Assembly (NCBI RefSeq): GCF_900116625.1
Contig: NZ_FPBE01000001.1
Location: 496,001 to 560,000, forward strand
Direction of reading: 5' to 3'
Source of the DNA: Idiomarina abyssalis
GTDB taxonomy: Bacteria > Pseudomonadota > Gammaproteobacteria > Enterobacterales > Alteromonadaceae
Length of the DNA stretch: 64,000 nt
Position numbers and translations under genes: made by a program. The notes beneath the pieces are model-generated. The model saw only the letters and a list, made by a program, of their open reading frames with translations, was not told where the DNA came from and searched no databases. This document shows positions 47,868-59,900 of the stretch, in pieces (position 1 is the stretch's first letter; every line of letters starts with the position of its first letter).

Positions 47868-48997
47868 TGGAAAAGGTCGTGTCCGTATATCAACGCCGTC
47901 TGAAAGAGCGAAAAGGTTCTTCGCTTTTTCGTGTTCGGAAAGTGCGCAGCTCTGACGCACAGTGGAAGCTAAATTTTAGCACCAATGATTATCTCGGCCT
48001 AAGCCAGCATCGGAACATCAGACAAGCTTTTAAGCAGGCTGTTGATATCTGGGGTGTTGGCAGTACAGGCTCGCCTCTACTCAGTGGCTACAGCAGTGCT
48101 CATCAGGAACTGGAAGAGCTGCTGGCTGACTGGTTGGGAAAACCCAGAGCTTTGCTGTTTAACTCGGGTTTTGCTGCGAATCATGGCGTACTGACAACCC
48201 TGGTAGATAAGCAACAAAAGGTCTTTGCAGACAAGCTGGTTCACGCCTCAATTATTGACGGTATGCAGCATAGTGAAGCGCAGTTTAAACGTTACCCCCA
48301 CAATCAACCTTTGCCCGTCGTTGATAAAGCAAATGCCGGTGACTGGTTGGTTACTGAAGGCGTATTCAGTATGGATGGTGACGCCTGTGACTTGAAGCTA
48401 ATGGCTTCCTTAAAGCAACAGTTTGACATAAAAGTCATGTTGGATGATGCGCATGGGCTTGGTGCTTACGGCTCTGAAGGAAAAGGGTCAACAAGTTCTG
48501 GTTCAGATGCTGTCGATGTGCTGACCGGAACCTTTGGTAAAGCTCTGGGTGTTGGCGGGGCATTTGTCTGTGCCAAAGACGATGAGATTGAAAGCTTGAT
48601 TCAATTTTGTCGCGACTATATCTATTCGACCGCTATGCCGCCGGCACAGGCTGCGGCAATAAAGTCTTCAATCGAAATTGTACGAAGCGCAGAAGGCGAT
48701 GAAAGACGCGAACAGCTAGCTCACCGTATTCAGTACTTTCGTGAGCAAATGAAGCAACGCAACTTAAAAATAATTGATTCCAATACCGCAATACAGACCT
48801 GGCTATTTGACTCCGATACCGAAGCTCTGGCTATGTCTAAGCAGTTACAGGCTAACGGTTACCTATGCAGCGTAATTCGCCCACCAACGGTGCCGGTTGG
48901 GACTTCCCGTATTCGCTTCAGTTTAACTTCCAATATGCCACAGGTAGCTCTTGAAACCTTTTGGCAAGTTGTAGACAGGATCCGCGACAATCTATGA
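47867..48997 (+). CDS. bioF: 8-amino-7-oxononanoate synthase
   Basis: BioF condenses pimeloyl-ACP with alanine to make KAPA. The 376-residue alpha-oxoamine synthase has the PLP lysine K225 in TGTFGKALGVGG and the conserved NDYLGLS and VTEGVFSMDGD blocks. The start is GTG, overlapping the bioB stop by one base; a second GTG 12 bases on is possible. Translation is probably coupled along bioB-bioF-bioC. Confidence 0.96.
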   Translation: MEKVVSVYQRRLKERKGSSLFRVRKVRSSDAQWKLNFSTNDYLGLSQHRNIRQAFKQAVDIWGVGSTGSPLLSGYSSAHQELEELLADWLGKPRALLFNSGFAANHGVLTTLVDKQQKVFADKLVHASIIDGMQHSEAQFKRYPHNQPLPVVDKANAGDWLVTEGVFSMDGDACDLKLMASLKQQFDIKVMLDDAHGLGAYGSEGKGSTSSGSDAVDVLTGTFGKALGVGGAFVCAKDDEIESLIQFCRDYIYSTAMPPAQAAAIKSSIEIVRSAEGDERREQLAHRIQYFREQMKQRNLKIIDSNTAIQTWLFDSDTEALAMSKQLQANGYLCSVIRPPTVPVGTSRIRFSLTSNMPQVALETFWQVVDRIRDNL

Positions 48998-49761
48998 AGC
49001 CCATGAATTTTCAGCAAGCTGTTGCGCGTCAGTTCAACAAAGCCGCTAGGCACTATCATCAGCATGCCGATATCCAGCGGCTGACTGCGGACAGTCTGTT
49101 GAAACTCGGGCCGAATAGTGCTGAGATTTTGCTGGATGTCGGATGCGGGCCTGCGTCAACCACCGCTCATCTATTACCCCGAACCGAATGCTATATGGGT
49201 GTTGATATTGCCCCGGCGATGCTGGCGACGGCAGCAAACAACTACCCAAATCAGGTTTGGCTGAATGGTGAATGGGAAGCTCTGCCGGTCAGTGCTCATT
49301 CCGTTGACTGGCTTTTTGCTAATTTATCAGTGCAATGGGTACATCATTTAGAGAAAGCCATGGGCGAGGCTTACCGAGTTCTAAAGCCTGGCGGTGTTGC
49401 AACGATTAATACCGTTGTGGAAGGGACTTTCAGTTCATTTATTAAGAGTTGGAATGCAGTTGATGACAGGCAACACACTCAGACATTTCATTCTCCGGAG
49501 AAGGTAGAGCGTGAAGTGCGTTTGTTTAACTGGGAGTCTGCCGACTTTAAACTGGAAAAACACATTCAATACTTTGCTAGTTCACGTGAGCTTATGGGAA
49601 GTATTAAAGGCGTTGGTGCCAATTATGTCAGACGCACGAATACCTCCGGTTTGATGACCAAGGGGCGTTTACAACAGCTTGAAGATGCATTTGAAAGCTA
49701 TAGAACAACAGAGGGACTGCCACTTGAATGGTCGGTTCTTAATATCAGGTTAGTTAAGTAA
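48994..49761 (+). CDS. bioC: Malonyl-ACP O-methyltransferase BioC
   Basis: BioC methylates malonyl-ACP so that the fatty acid machinery can build the pimelate chain of biotin. The 255-residue SAM methyltransferase has LLDVGCGPAST as motif I and VDIAPAML as motif II, and starts with the BioC-like QFNKAARHY. The ATG overlaps the bioF stop as ATGA; the open frame continues into bioF, but that is not the start. No bioH is nearby; the esterase that completes the step would be encoded elsewhere. Confidence 0.94.
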   Translation: MKPMNFQQAVARQFNKAARHYHQHADIQRLTADSLLKLGPNSAEILLDVGCGPASTTAHLLPRTECYMGVDIAPAMLATAANNYPNQVWLNGEWEALPVSAHSVDWLFANLSVQWVHHLEKAMGEAYRVLKPGGVATINTVVEGTFSSFIKSWNAVDDRQHTQTFHSPEKVEREVRLFNWESADFKLEKHIQYFASSRELMGSIKGVGANYVRRTNTSGLMTKGRLQQLEDAFESYRTTEGLPLEWSVLNIRLVK

Positions 49762-49779
49762 CATTGAGTTTAGGTTAAT

Positions 49780-50454
49780 ATGAACACTTACTTTATTACA
49801 GGAACGGACACCGACACAGGAAAAACCGTTGCTGCATGTGCTTTTGTTCAAAGCTTAGTTAAGCGAGAAAAAAATGTCGCCGTCATGAAGCCGGTAGCTT
49901 CCGGTTGTTACTGGCAAAACGGTCAGTTAGTGAATGAGGATGCTTTGAATTTAATGCAACACAGTAATACAGCCTTCGATTATGACCGGGTTAATCCTTA
50001 TACTTTTGAGGCTGCTATTGCGCCACATATCGCAGCTACTGATAACGGTGTTGTAATAGAAAAAGAAAAATTAATGACTGCCGTTGAGTGGTTTCGTCAG
50101 CAACCGATTGACAGTCTGGTGATAGAAGGCGCAGGGGGGTGGCAATTACCTCTGGCCCCGGGACTACGTATGCCCGAGGTTGTAAAAGATATCAATGCCC
50201 GAGTCATTTTGGTGGTTGGATTAAAACTGGGCTGCCTGAATCATGCTTTGCTTAGCCTTCAGTCAATACGACAGGAAGGCTGTGACGTTGTTGGATGGAT
50301 AGCTGTACAAACGGGCCCGGAACCAATGCCAAGACAAGAGGAAAATCTAGCCTCGCTACGCGAACTGCTCTGCACTCAGGAGCTTGCTTATATACCTTAT
50401 GTACCGGATTGGCCGGAAAAGGATTTGACCATTTATTTTCGCAAACACGATTGA
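49780..50454 (+). CDS. bioD: Dethiobiotin synthetase
   Basis: BioD closes the ureido ring of dethiobiotin with ATP and CO2. The 224-residue product starts with the P-loop TGTDTDTGKT and contains KPVASG and IEGAGGWQLPL, all BioD hallmarks. It ends the bioB-F-C-D operon, 18 bases after bioC. Confidence 0.96.
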   Translation: MNTYFITGTDTDTGKTVAACAFVQSLVKREKNVAVMKPVASGCYWQNGQLVNEDALNLMQHSNTAFDYDRVNPYTFEAAIAPHIAATDNGVVIEKEKLMTAVEWFRQQPIDSLVIEGAGGWQLPLAPGLRMPEVVKDINARVILVVGLKLGCLNHALLSLQSIRQEGCDVVGWIAVQTGPEPMPRQEENLASLRELLCTQELAYIPYVPDWPEKDLTIYFRKHD

Positions 50455-50513
50455 AATTTGGCGAAATAACCCCACATAACTTAGCAGATTAAGTTCCCTC
50501 TGGAGTACGGACA

Positions 50514-51377
50514 ATGAAAAGAATTTTGCTGTTTTTAGCCACTAACCTGGCCATTTTGCTGGTAGTTAGTGTGGTCTTTAACATTGTGATTGCAGCAACC
50601 GGAATTGACGCTCAGGGGTCAGTCGGACTATTAGTTTTTTGTGCGTTGTTTGGCTTTGGTGGTGCTTTCGTATCGCTTTGGATATCACGCTGGATGGCTT
50701 TGCGTTCAACCGGTGCCCGGGTTATCGAGCAACCACAGAATCAGTCTGAAGAATGGCTGCTTCGCACAGTACAGCAGCAGGCACAAAAAGCCGGACTTCC
50801 TATGCCTCAAGTCGCGGTTTATCAGTCTCCGGAACCTAATGCTTTTGCTACCGGCCGCAGTAAGAATGCTTCTTTAGTTGCAGTCAGCACGGGCTTATTA
50901 CAGAACATGAACGCAGATGAAGTGGAAGCAGTTCTGGCACACGAAGTGAGTCACATTGCTAACGGCGATATGGTAACGCTGACGTTAATTCAGGGCGTAA
51001 TCAACACCTTCGTAATGTTTTTTGCACGGATCATTGCCAGCGCGTTGATGCGTGGTGGAAATAATCAACGAGGCGGTGGCTTTGCTTATTATGGCGTTGT
51101 TATGCTTCTTGAAGTTGTATTCGGGGTATTAGCCAGCACTATTGTTATGTGGTTCTCTCGTCAGCGTGAGTTCAGGGCCGATGCGGGCTCCGCAGACTTA
51201 GTAGGTAAACAAAAGATGATTGCCGCTTTACGCCGCTTACAACAAGGCAAAGAGTCACAGCTTGACGGCACCATGCTGGCGTTCGGTATTAATGGTAAAC
51301 GCTCGACAATATCCAAGTTGTTTATGAGTCACCCGCCTTTGGATGAGCGCATTCATGCTCTTGAGCAACGGCGTTAG
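50514..51377 (+). CDS. htpX: Heat-shock membrane protease HtpX
   Basis: HtpX is an inner-membrane zinc metalloprotease that removes misfolded membrane proteins alongside FtsH. The 287-residue product has hydrophobic segments near 5-28 and 36-57 and two more around 155-178 and 190-215. The zinc motif HEVSH is at H143, E144 and H147, and the third ligand region follows in [14 protein letters not shown] precedes the ATG. In E. coli htpX is CpxR-controlled; no Cpx box was identified here. Confidence 0.95.
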   Translation: MKRILLFLATNLAILLVVSVVFNIVIAATGIDAQGSVGLLVFCALFGFGGAFVSLWISRWMALRSTGARVIEQPQNQSEEWLLRTVQQQAQKAGLPMPQVAVYQSPEPNAFATGRSKNASLVAVSTGLLQNMNADEVEAVLAHEVSHIANGDMVTLTLIQGVINTFVMFFARIIASALMRGGNNQRGGGFAYYGVVMLLEVVFGVLASTIVMWFSRQREFRADAGSADLVGKQKMIAALRRLQQGKESQLDGTMLAFGINGKRSTISKLFMSHPPLDERIHALEQRR

Positions 51378-51449
51378 TCGTTGCTTTTCAAGGGATACAG
51401 CGGTACATTCTTAGTTCTTACTCACCGATAAAACGGATAAATTTTTGTT

Positions 51450-52808
51450 ATGGCCCAGTGGAGTGCGCGCAGTTGGCGCGATAAGCCAATTGAACAACAG
51501 CCGAAATACTCAGATCCGTCGCAATTACACGCTGTAGAACAGCAGCTTAGTCAGTTTCCGCCTCTTGTATTCGCTGAAGAAATACGGGCGCTAAGAAACC
51601 AGCTTAAGAATGTCTGTGAAGGAGAAGGTTTCCTGTTACAGGGTGGTGACTGCGCAGAATCTTTTAGCGATTTTAACGCCCCTAAAATTCGTGACACTTT
51701 CAAAGTGATTCTGCAAATGGCCATCGTCATGACGTTTGCAGGCTCCTGTCCGGTGACAAAAGTGGCTCGTATGGCAGGACAGTACGCCAAACCGCGCTCA
51801 AGTGACTTTGAAACTGTCGGTGACTTAAGTTTGCCCAGCTATCGTGGCGATATCATTAACGGACCAGAGTTTGTCGACGCAGCTCGTCAACCCGACCCTG
51901 AACGTATGCTTAAGGCATATCACCACTCTGCAGCAACTTTAAACTTACTTCGTGCATTTGCACAGGGTGGTTTGGCCAACTTACATAAAGTGCACAAATG
52001 GAACTTAAGTTTTCTTGCGTCAAACCCGTTAAAAGAACGCTACCAACAAATTGCCGAAGAAATACAGTCTGCTTTGCGTTTTATGGAAGTGTTGGGAATA
52101 AACGCAGATAACAACGCAACCATTCATGAGACATCACTGTTCACCTCTCATGAAGCTTTGTTATTGCCTTACGAGCAAGCTTTGACGCGCACAGACACCT
52201 TAACAGGGCTTCCGTATGACTGTTCTGCGCACATGGTCTGGATTGGTGAGCGCACCCGCAAGCTGGATCAAGCCCATGTTGAGTTTATGCGCGGTATTCA
52301 TAACCCGATTGGTGTGAAAGTAGGCCCAACCATGCCAGCCGACGAACTTATTGCACTACTCGACATACTGAACCCTGATAACGAGCCTGGTCGTTTAACG
52401 CTTATTACCCGTATGGGGGCTGACAATCTGGCCAATAAGCTGCCGGAACTGGTACGTCGGGTTAAGCAGGAAGGCCGAAACGTAGTGTGGTCCAGTGACC
52501 CAATGCACGGCAATACCATTAAAGCGGATAACGGTCTGAAAACTCGCAATTTTGACGCCATACATAAAGAATTAAGACATTTCTTTGCTATTCACCAGGC
52601 GGAAGGCACTTACCCTGGTGGTATTCACTTAGAAATGACAGGTGAGGATGTTACCGAATGTACCGGTGGCGCTTACCGTATCAGTGAAGCGGATTTATCC
52701 AGCCGTTATCGCACACAATGCGATCCGCGACTGAACGCTGATCAAGTGTTAGAATTGGCGTTCTTAGTCGCCGAGTCATTAAAAGCAGCCCGCAACGGCG
52801 AGGGCTGA
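51450..52808 (+). CDS. Type II 3-deoxy-7-phosphoheptulonate (DAHP) synthase
   Basis: DAHP synthase joins phosphoenolpyruvate and erythrose 4-phosphate in the first step of aromatic synthesis. This 452-residue protein is the plant/Mycobacterium type II form, not the roughly 350-residue AroG/F/H type. [11 protein letters not shown] carries the metal cysteine C68, and [33 protein letters not shown] and [12 protein letters not shown] are the type II substrate and metal blocks. The ATG lacks a strong Shine-Dalgarno. Its neighbour two genes on is ppsR; in E. coli the type I gene aroH adjoins ppsR. Feedback control cannot be read from sequence. Confidence 0.93.
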   Translation: MAQWSARSWRDKPIEQQPKYSDPSQLHAVEQQLSQFPPLVFAEEIRALRNQLKNVCEGEGFLLQGGDCAESFSDFNAPKIRDTFKVILQMAIVMTFAGSCPVTKVARMAGQYAKPRSSDFETVGDLSLPSYRGDIINGPEFVDAARQPDPERMLKAYHHSAATLNLLRAFAQGGLANLHKVHKWNLSFLASNPLKERYQQIAEEIQSALRFMEVLGINADNNATIHETSLFTSHEALLLPYEQALTRTDTLTGLPYDCSAHMVWIGERTRKLDQAHVEFMRGIHNPIGVKVGPTMPADELIALLDILNPDNEPGRLTLITRMGADNLANKLPELVRRVKQEGRNVVWSSDPMHGNTIKADNGLKTRNFDAIHKELRHFFAIHQAEGTYPGGIHLEMTGEDVTECTGGAYRISEADLSSRYRTQCDPRLNADQVLELAFLVAESLKAARNGEG

Positions 52809-52848
52809 TAGTCTCCTTTAACCGATTATTTAAGAGGTATATTGTTGT

Positions 52849-53646
52849 ATGTCGCAACAGGTAGAAGTGTTATTTGAAAACTTGTGGCAAGATTATTTAT
52901 CACGGACACCTTCAGCAAAGAAGGTTCATCAAATTTTAGGAGAAGGGCATCCTATAGTGAATGACCACGTTGCCTTTCGTACCTTCGATATCAGTCCGGT
53001 AGGCTTAGAAGTATTGGCTCAGCACTTTTTAGACTTGGGCTATAAAGAAGGTGGTGATTACCACTTTGAAGCGAAGAAGCTTCGTGCAAAACATTTTGAG
53101 CATGAAGACCCTGAACTACCAAAAGTGTTTATCAGCGAGTTGATGACTGCTGAGTTCTCAGAAGAGCTGCAAAAGAAAGTGAAAGACATGGTGGCTCAAG
53201 TATCAGTTGAAGACACGAAAAAGTCAGACTTCTTGTACTCAGGGACGCACTGGAAAGTCAGCCATGCTGATTATCAGGCTTTGTTAGAAGAAAGTGAGTA
53301 CGCAGCCTGGATGGCAGCGTTTGGTTATTGCGCCAACCACTTCACGGTCAGTGTGAATCAACTGCCCGGATATGAGTCTCTTGAACAAGTGAACCAGAAG
53401 TTGAAAGACAATGGCTTCAAACTGAATGACTCTGGTGGCGAAATTAAAGGTTCTCCGGAAGTTTACCTGGAACAGTCATCAACCATGGCCGATCGCCATC
53501 CGGTTGAGTTTTCTGACAAGACTGCCGAGATCCCCAGTTGCTTCTATGAGTTTGCTAAGCGCTACGAAATTGAAAACGGCAAGCTTTATACCGGCTTTGT
53601 CGCCGCGTCAGCAGACAAAATTTTTGAAAGCACCAACGCTAACTAG
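52849..53646 (+). CDS. DUF1338 family protein, 2-oxoadipate dioxygenase/decarboxylase-like
   Basis: The 265-residue cytoplasmic protein belongs to DUF1338, non-heme iron enzymes with a vicinal-oxygen-chelate-like fold. The characterised longer member HglS turns 2-oxoadipate into D-2-hydroxyglutarate. The expected metal ligands are visible as H40 (NDHVAFRTF), H164 (ANHFTV) and E209 (LEQSSTMAD), and R44 sits four residues after H40 like the substrate arginine of HglS. The protein is shorter than HglS, as is common in this family. It lies 40 bases after the DAHP synthase and ends at a hairpin facing ppsR. The chemistry is inferred by homology and is not proven for this short form. Confidence 0.8.
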   Translation: MSQQVEVLFENLWQDYLSRTPSAKKVHQILGEGHPIVNDHVAFRTFDISPVGLEVLAQHFLDLGYKEGGDYHFEAKKLRAKHFEHEDPELPKVFISELMTAEFSEELQKKVKDMVAQVSVEDTKKSDFLYSGTHWKVSHADYQALLEESEYAAWMAAFGYCANHFTVSVNQLPGYESLEQVNQKLKDNGFKLNDSGGEIKGSPEVYLEQSSTMADRHPVEFSDKTAEIPSCFYEFAKRYEIENGKLYTGFVAASADKIFESTNAN

Positions 53647-53667
53647 TTTCATTGTCCCAAAAAGAAT

Positions 53668-53695
53668 AGGGCGGCATTAATAGCGATGCCGCTCT
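53668..53695. terminator. Hairpin between convergent DUF1338 gene and ppsR
   Basis: AGGGCGGCAT and ATGCCGCTCT form a ten-pair stem (one G-U) with an eight-base loop that contains the ppsR stop. On the minus strand a U-rich tract (TATTCTTTTT) follows, so it is mainly a terminator for ppsR. Confidence 0.65.
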
Positions 53696-54486
53696 AAGTT
53701 AGTTTTCGCCAGAATTTTTGCCGCAATTTCTTCCACGGAATAGTGCGTTGAATTAATAAAGGGTATGGCCTCGCGGCTATAAAGCCTTTCTACTTCTGCA
53801 AGTTCAAATCGGCATTGAGCCATTGAGGCGTACTGACTGCCTTCTCGTCGTTGACTTCTTATTTCATGTAGCCGCTGTGAAGAGAGAGTTAAACCAAATA
53901 GCTTATGACGATGCAGCTTCAGTTCTTTAGGTAATTGTAACCGTTCAAAATCATCATCATCGGTCAATGGATAGTTCGCAACCTTAATACCATACTGCAT
54001 GGCAAGGTATAAACTGGTTGGTGTTTTCCCTGTACGGGACACCCCAATTAAAATCAAATCGGCTTTATCCAGTTGATTCAGACGCTTCCCGTCATCGTTA
54101 TCCAGAGCATAATTAATCGCATCTATTCGGAAGTTGTAGTTTTTATGTACGCCATGAGTACGATGCGTTTTAGGCTGAGCTTCAACTCCCAGCTCTTTTT
54201 CTACTGGCGCGATGAAATGATCCAGAAAGTCATAACATATGCCGCCACAGTCGGTGATTTTGGCTTTCAGCTTCTCATTTACGAAAGTATGGAAGATTAA
54301 AGGAGGCTCGCCACTGTCTAAAACGGCCTTTTTTATTGTTTTACACACTTCATCGGCTTTTTTCTGATTATCGATAAAAGGCAATGTTTTGTGTTCAAAA
54401 GTGACCGGGAACATCGATAAAAGCGCGTGACCAAAGGCCTCGGCGGTCAGTGCCGTACCGTCAGAAATGTAAAACGCATAGCGCAC
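53677..54486 (-). CDS. ppsR: PEP synthase regulatory protein (kinase/phosphorylase) PpsR
   Basis: PpsR switches phosphoenolpyruvate synthase off by ADP-dependent phosphorylation of a threonine and on again by phosphorolysis. The 269-residue product (E. coli 277) has the P-loop GVSRTGKT at 148-155 and the conserved [12 protein letters not shown]-terminus. It diverges from its target gene ppsA, the usual arrangement. Confidence 0.95.
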   Translation of the reverse strand: MRYAFYISDGTALTAEAFGHALLSMFPVTFEHKTLPFIDNQKKADEVCKTIKKAVLDSGEPPLIFHTFVNEKLKAKITDCGGICYDFLDHFIAPVEKELGVEAQPKTHRTHGVHKNYNFRIDAINYALDNDDGKRLNQLDKADLILIGVSRTGKTPTSLYLAMQYGIKVANYPLTDDDDFERLQLPKELKLHRHKLFGLTLSSQRLHEIRSQRREGSQYASMAQCRFELAEVERLYSREAIPFINSTHYSVEEIAAKILAKTNLERHRY

Positions 54487-54594
54487 AGGCGGATCTCTTT
54501 TTAAGCGATTGAAGGTTCGATATTAACTTGTTGGGCCGCAGCGTGTAAAATAGTAGTCACTTCCATGCCGAAAAAATCAATTAAGGATTGTGAC

Positions 54595-56961
54595 GTGCAA
54601 GAATACGTAGTTTGGTACCAACATCTGGGAATGCAGGACGTAAACCGAGTCGGTGGTAAAAATGCCTCACTGGGTGAAATGATCAGTAACTTAGCCGGAG
54701 CAGGGGTTGAAGTTCCCGGTGGTTTTGCGACAACGGCAGACGCCTATAACCAGTTTCTGGAGCAAAGCGGCTTAAACGATCGTATTCACGATTTGCTCGA
54801 CACACTTGATGTTGACGATGTTCAGGCCTTAGCAAAGGCTGGTAAGGAAATTCGTCAGTGGATCATCGATACGCCGTTCCAACCGGAATTTGAAGCTGCC
54901 ATAAAGGACGCTTTTTCCGAACTTAGCGAAAATAACGATGAATTCAGTTTTGCGGTACGCAGCTCCGCAACGGCTGAAGACATGCCGGATGCCTCGTTTG
55001 CCGGCCAGCAGGAAACCTTCCTGAACGTACGTGGTCTGGGTAGCGTTATGGAAGCTATTAAGCACGTATTCGCCTCTTTGTTTAACGACCGAGCTATTTC
55101 ATACCGTGTTCATCAGGGCTACGACCACCGCGGTGTTGCCTTGTCAGCAGGTATACAGCGTATGGTCCGCAGTGACATTGCCTCTTCCGGGGTTATGTTC
55201 AGCATTGACACTGAATCAGGTTTTGACGATGTCGTTTTCATTACCTCATCTTTCGGCCTTGGTGAGATGGTCGTGCAAGGTGCGGTTAATCCGGACGAAT
55301 TCTACGTGCATAAGCCAACGTTAAAAGCAGGGCGTCCTTCAGTACTGCGTAGAACGCTCGGCAGCAAAAAAATCCAGATGATTTTCTCTGACGACAGAGA
55401 GCATGGAAAGCAGACAATAATTGAAGACATCGAAAAGTCGAAAAGTCTGACCTTCTCGATAACCGATGAAGAAGTTGAAGATTTGGCTAAACAGGCTCTG
55501 ATTATTGAGGAGCACTACGGTCGTCCAATGGACATCGAGTGGGCAAAAGACGGCATCGACGGCAAACTGTATATTGTTCAGGCACGCCCGGAAACGGTTC
55601 AGTCAAACCAAAAAGGGCAAGCTATTGAACGCTTTGCACTAAAAGCCAAAAGTGACGTTGTTTGTACTGGGCGTGCTATTGGCCAGCGTATTGGCCGTGG
55701 TGTTGCTCGTGTTCTGAATGACATCAGTGAAATGGATAAAGTCCAGCCGGGCGACGTATTGGTAACCGATATGACCGACCCTGACTGGGAACCGATTATG
55801 AAGCGCGCTGCTGCCATTGTGACTAACCGTGGTGGCCGTACTTGTCACGCGGCTATTATAGCCCGTGAACTTGGCATTCCGGCGGTTGTTGGTTGTGGTG
55901 ATGCGACTGACCATATCAGTAATGGACAAGCGGTTACGGTTTCTTGTGCTGAAGGCGACACGGGTTATATCTACCAGGGCGAACTGGACTTTGATATCAC
56001 TGAGTCACAAATTGATGCTATGCCGGATCTACCCTTAAAAATTATGATGAATGTGGGTAACCCGGACAGAGCGTTCGATTTTGCCAGCTTGCCCCATGCC
56101 GGTATTGGCCTGGCTCGCCTGGAGTTTATTATTAACCGAATGATAGGCGTTCACCCTAAAGCCTTGCTAAATTACGAGCAGCAAAGTGATGAGCTGAAGA
56201 AAACGATTGATAGTATGATGGCCGGCTACAGCAGCCCTCGCGAATACTACGTAGCACGTTTAGCTGAAGGCATTTCTACCTTAGGTGCCGCATTCTCACC
56301 CGAACGCGTCATTGTGCGTATGTCTGACTTTAAGTCGAACGAATACGCCAACCTTATCGGCGGAAAGCAGTATGAACCTGGCGAAGAAAACCCAATGCTG
56401 GGTTTCCGTGGTGCATCTCGTTATATCTCTGAAGAATTCCGCGACTGCTTTGCACTGGAGTGTGAAGCAATTAAACGCGTTCGTAACGATATGGGTCTGA
56501 CCAATATCGAAATCATGATCCCATTTGTCAGAACTCTTGAAGAAGGTCGCAAGGTTATTGAACTTCTGGCCGAACAGGGACTGGTTCAGGGCGAAAATGG
56601 TTTACGCGTAATTATGATGTGTGAGCTGCCTTCTAACGCTCTGTTGGCAGACGAATTCCTCGACATCTTCGACGGTTTCTCTATTGGTTCTAACGACTTA
56701 ACCCAGTTAACTTTAGGTTTGGATCGTGATTCCGGCGTTATCGCACATTTATTTGATGAGCGTAACGAAGCGGTGAAAAAGCTGCTGGCAATGGCCATTC
56801 AAACGGCCAAGAAGCGCGGTAAATACGTCGGTATTTGTGGTCAGGGGCCGTCGGATCATCCTGATTTTGCCGCCTGGTTGGTAGAACAGGGGATCGATTC
56901 GGTATCACTGAACCCGGATACCGTTATTGAGACATGGATGTACTTGGCGGACCACCTGTAA
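54595..56961 (+). CDS. ppsA: Phosphoenolpyruvate synthase
   Basis: PpsA converts pyruvate and ATP to PEP, AMP and phosphate for gluconeogenesis. The product is about 788 residues (E. coli 792), with an N-terminal ATP-grasp domain, the phosphohistidine H418 in [15 protein letters not shown] and a C-terminal PEP-binding barrel with [12 protein letters not shown]. An ATG at 54565 is open, but AAGGA lies seven bases before the GTG at 54595, and [12 protein letters not shown] lines up with E. coli, so I prefer the GTG. The neighbouring ppsR encodes its regulator. ydiJ starts two bases after its stop. Confidence 0.96.
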   Translation: MQEYVVWYQHLGMQDVNRVGGKNASLGEMISNLAGAGVEVPGGFATTADAYNQFLEQSGLNDRIHDLLDTLDVDDVQALAKAGKEIRQWIIDTPFQPEFEAAIKDAFSELSENNDEFSFAVRSSATAEDMPDASFAGQQETFLNVRGLGSVMEAIKHVFASLFNDRAISYRVHQGYDHRGVALSAGIQRMVRSDIASSGVMFSIDTESGFDDVVFITSSFGLGEMVVQGAVNPDEFYVHKPTLKAGRPSVLRRTLGSKKIQMIFSDDREHGKQTIIEDIEKSKSLTFSITDEEVEDLAKQALIIEEHYGRPMDIEWAKDGIDGKLYIVQARPETVQSNQKGQAIERFALKAKSDVVCTGRAIGQRIGRGVARVLNDISEMDKVQPGDVLVTDMTDPDWEPIMKRAAAIVTNRGGRTCHAAIIARELGIPAVVGCGDATDHISNGQAVTVSCAEGDTGYIYQGELDFDITESQIDAMPDLPLKIMMNVGNPDRAFDFASLPHAGIGLARLEFIINRMIGVHPKALLNYEQQSDELKKTIDSMMAGYSSPREYYVARLAEGISTLGAAFSPERVIVRMSDFKSNEYANLIGGKQYEPGEENPMLGFRGASRYISEEFRDCFALECEAIKRVRNDMGLTNIEIMIPFVRTLEEGRKVIELLAEQGLVQGENGLRVIMMCELPSNALLADEFLDIFDGFSIGSNDLTQLTLGLDRDSGVIAHLFDERNEAVKKLLAMAIQTAKKRGKYVGICGQGPSDHPDFAAWLVEQGIDSVSLNPDTVIETWMYLADHL

Positions 56962-56963
56962 AA

Positions 56964-59900
56964 ATGACAGTATTACCCAAGGTTGCTGCTGAAAACGCTT
57001 TACCAGAGAACTACCGGCACTTTATAGAGCAGTTAAAAGAGTCGGGGTTCGCTGGTGAAATTGATGTCAGTTACTCTGGCCGTTTAATTGCGGCTACGGA
57101 TAACAGCGTTTATCAAAGTCTGCCTCAGGCAGTGTTGTACCCACTGCATCATGGCGACCTTGTTTTATTAATGAAGCTTGCTGGTGAGGAGAGTAACAGC
57201 AGTGTGCAGTTCTCTCCCCGAGGCGGCGGAACCGGCACTAATGGACAGTCGTTAACCTCAGGTGTTGTGGTTGATCTAAGCCGACACATGAATAAAGTGC
57301 TTGAAGTTAACCCTAAGGAAGGTTGGGTTAAAGTTCAGGCTGGGGTGGTTAAAGATAAGCTCAATGATATTTTAAGGCCTCACGGCTACTTCTTTTCACC
57401 TGACCTTTCTACCAGCAATCGCGCGACTCTGGGTGGCATGATTAATACCGACGCCTCAGGTCAGGGCTCGTTAGTTTACGGTAAAACCAGTGATCATATT
57501 CTTGGCCTGAAAACCGTATTACTTGATGGGCATGTACTAGACAGCGGTCCGGTTTCGCTAGAGCAAGCGGAAAGTATCGCTCGCCAGGACAACCGAATAG
57601 CTCGCATTTACCGCCAGGTGATAGACACCTGTGTTGGTGAAGAAACTCATATTCGTGAAAAGTTTCCGCCATTAAACCGGTTCCTGACCGGGTACGATTT
57701 AAAGCATGCCTATGACCCTGAAAAGCAAAAAATAGACGTTTCTCGAGTCATCGCCGGCTCGGAAGGGACCTTAGGCTTTGTCAGCGAAGCGAAGCTGAAT
57801 ATCACTCCCATTCCTAAGCACAGAGTGCTGGTTAATGTTAAATATTCAAACTTTCAGTCTGCACTAGAGAATTCTCCTTTCTTAGTGGAAGCTAAAGCAA
57901 CTTCAGTAGAAACTGTTGACAGTACGGTGCTTGATCTTGCTCGTGAGGATATCATTTGGAAGTCGGTTGAACCTTTACTTTCTGATGTTGAAGGTCAGCG
58001 GATGGACGGTATCAACATGGTTGAGTTTACCGGGCTTGATCAAGAGGAAATAGACGAGAAGGTCGGTTCGTTAACCAAACGTCTGGATAAACTGATTAAA
58101 AGCAAAGACAACAAAGGTGTTATTGGTTATCAAATTTGTGATGACCTGCCGAGTATACAGCTGATTTATGCTATGCGCAAAAAGTCGGTGGGTTTATTAG
58201 GTGCGACAAAAGGCCGACGTAAACCCGTTGCTTTTGCCGAAGACACGGCGGTTCCTCCTGAAAAACTGGCTGACTTTATTAATGAGTTTAGGGCGCTATT
58301 AGATGCTAAAGGCCTGCACTACGGAATGTTTGGGCATGCGGACGCCGGGGTTTTACACGTACGGCCAGCCCTGGACATGTGTGAGCCGGACGATGAAGTC
58401 CTGCTTAGAGAAATTAGTGACCAGGTGGCAGAATTAACCCAGAAGTATGGCGGACTCATGTGGGGCGAGCACGGAAAAGGTTATCGCTCCGAATACGCCC
58501 CCGCTTTTTTTGGAGAGCACCTTTATAAAGAATTGCAGAAAATTAAGGCGAGTTTTGACCCGTTTAACCAATTGAACCCGGGGAAAATTTGCACGCCTCT
58601 GAATACTGATGTGCAATTAGTTTCTGTTGACGCAGTAAAACGAGGCTTTTTTGACAGGCAGATTCCAATAGCAACCAGAAACAGCTACAAAAATGCAATG
58701 GACTGTAACGGTAATGGCTTGTGTTTCAATTATGACCCCAAGTCCGCTATGTGCCCCTCGTATAAAGTCACACGGGACCGTCGTTATTCTCCTAAAGGTC
58801 GGGCAGGGCTTCTGCGCGAATGGTTACGGTTGACCCATAACGCGGGTTATGACGCCACTCAAAGGCCTCAGCCGGTAAGCTTTGCTAAACGCCAGCTAAA
58901 CCGACTTACAGGGCGAAGCGATTTTAGTCATGAAGTAAAACAGTCGATGGATAAATGTCTGGCGTGCAAAGCCTGTACGAATCAGTGTCCGGTTAATGTC
59001 GATGTCCCAACATTTCGTGCGCGTTTTTACGATCATTATTACAGTAAATACGCTCGTCCATTAAAGGACTACTTAGTAAAGGGCATAGAAAAAACGGCGC
59101 CTCTTGCAAGTCAGTTCCCTGTTTTGAGTAATTTGCTGATTAATAACCCTATAAGCCGGGTTATTCTTAAATACGGTGTGGGTTATGTCGATACCCCTTT
59201 ATTTTCAACGCCCAATTTGAGAACTGCATGGAAGCGTCACGGCCTCGTTGAGCTAACAACAGAACAAGTTCTGAGTTTAACTGAAAGAGAACGCGAACAG
59301 GCGGTTGTTATTGCGCAGGATCCTTTTACCACATTCTATGAGGCTGACTTTGTATTAAAGCTGGGGCTACTCATTAAGAAGCTCGGTTTTACTCCGGTTT
59401 TACTGCCTTTTATAGGGCATGGTAAAGCACAGCATGTCAAAGGTTTCCTTGGTGATTTCGACAAAACGGCGACTAAAGTTACTGAGCAATTGAAACCGCT
59501 TTCCGATGCAGGAATTCCACTGATTGGGCCAGACAGCTCTACGGCCTTGATATTCAGAGATGAATACCGAAAATCAAACGGAGGTCAGTTGCCAGAGGTT
59601 GAGGTAATGACCGTAGTTGAATGGTTAAGCACGCTAAACTTTGAGAAAGCCGGGCCAGCCAGCACCAGCAATTATGGACTGCTATTGCACTGTACAGAGC
59701 AAAGCTTTGTTCCAGAGTCGGCGCATCAATGGCAAGAATTGTTCAGTAAATTAGGGTTAACACTGGATATCGTTAACGTTGGTTGTTGTGGTATGGCAGG
59801 AACTTTTGGTCACGAAAAACAGAACCAGAGTGACAGCCTCGGCCTGTATGAAATGGGGTGGCAGCAGGCAGTTCAGCAATACGGCAGCAGCGGTGTGCTG

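Noticed and set aside
56934-56963. Upstream extension of ydiJ into ppsA
   Set aside because: The added codons overlap the conserved end of ppsA in another frame, and E. coli-like YdiJ begins at the later ATG.
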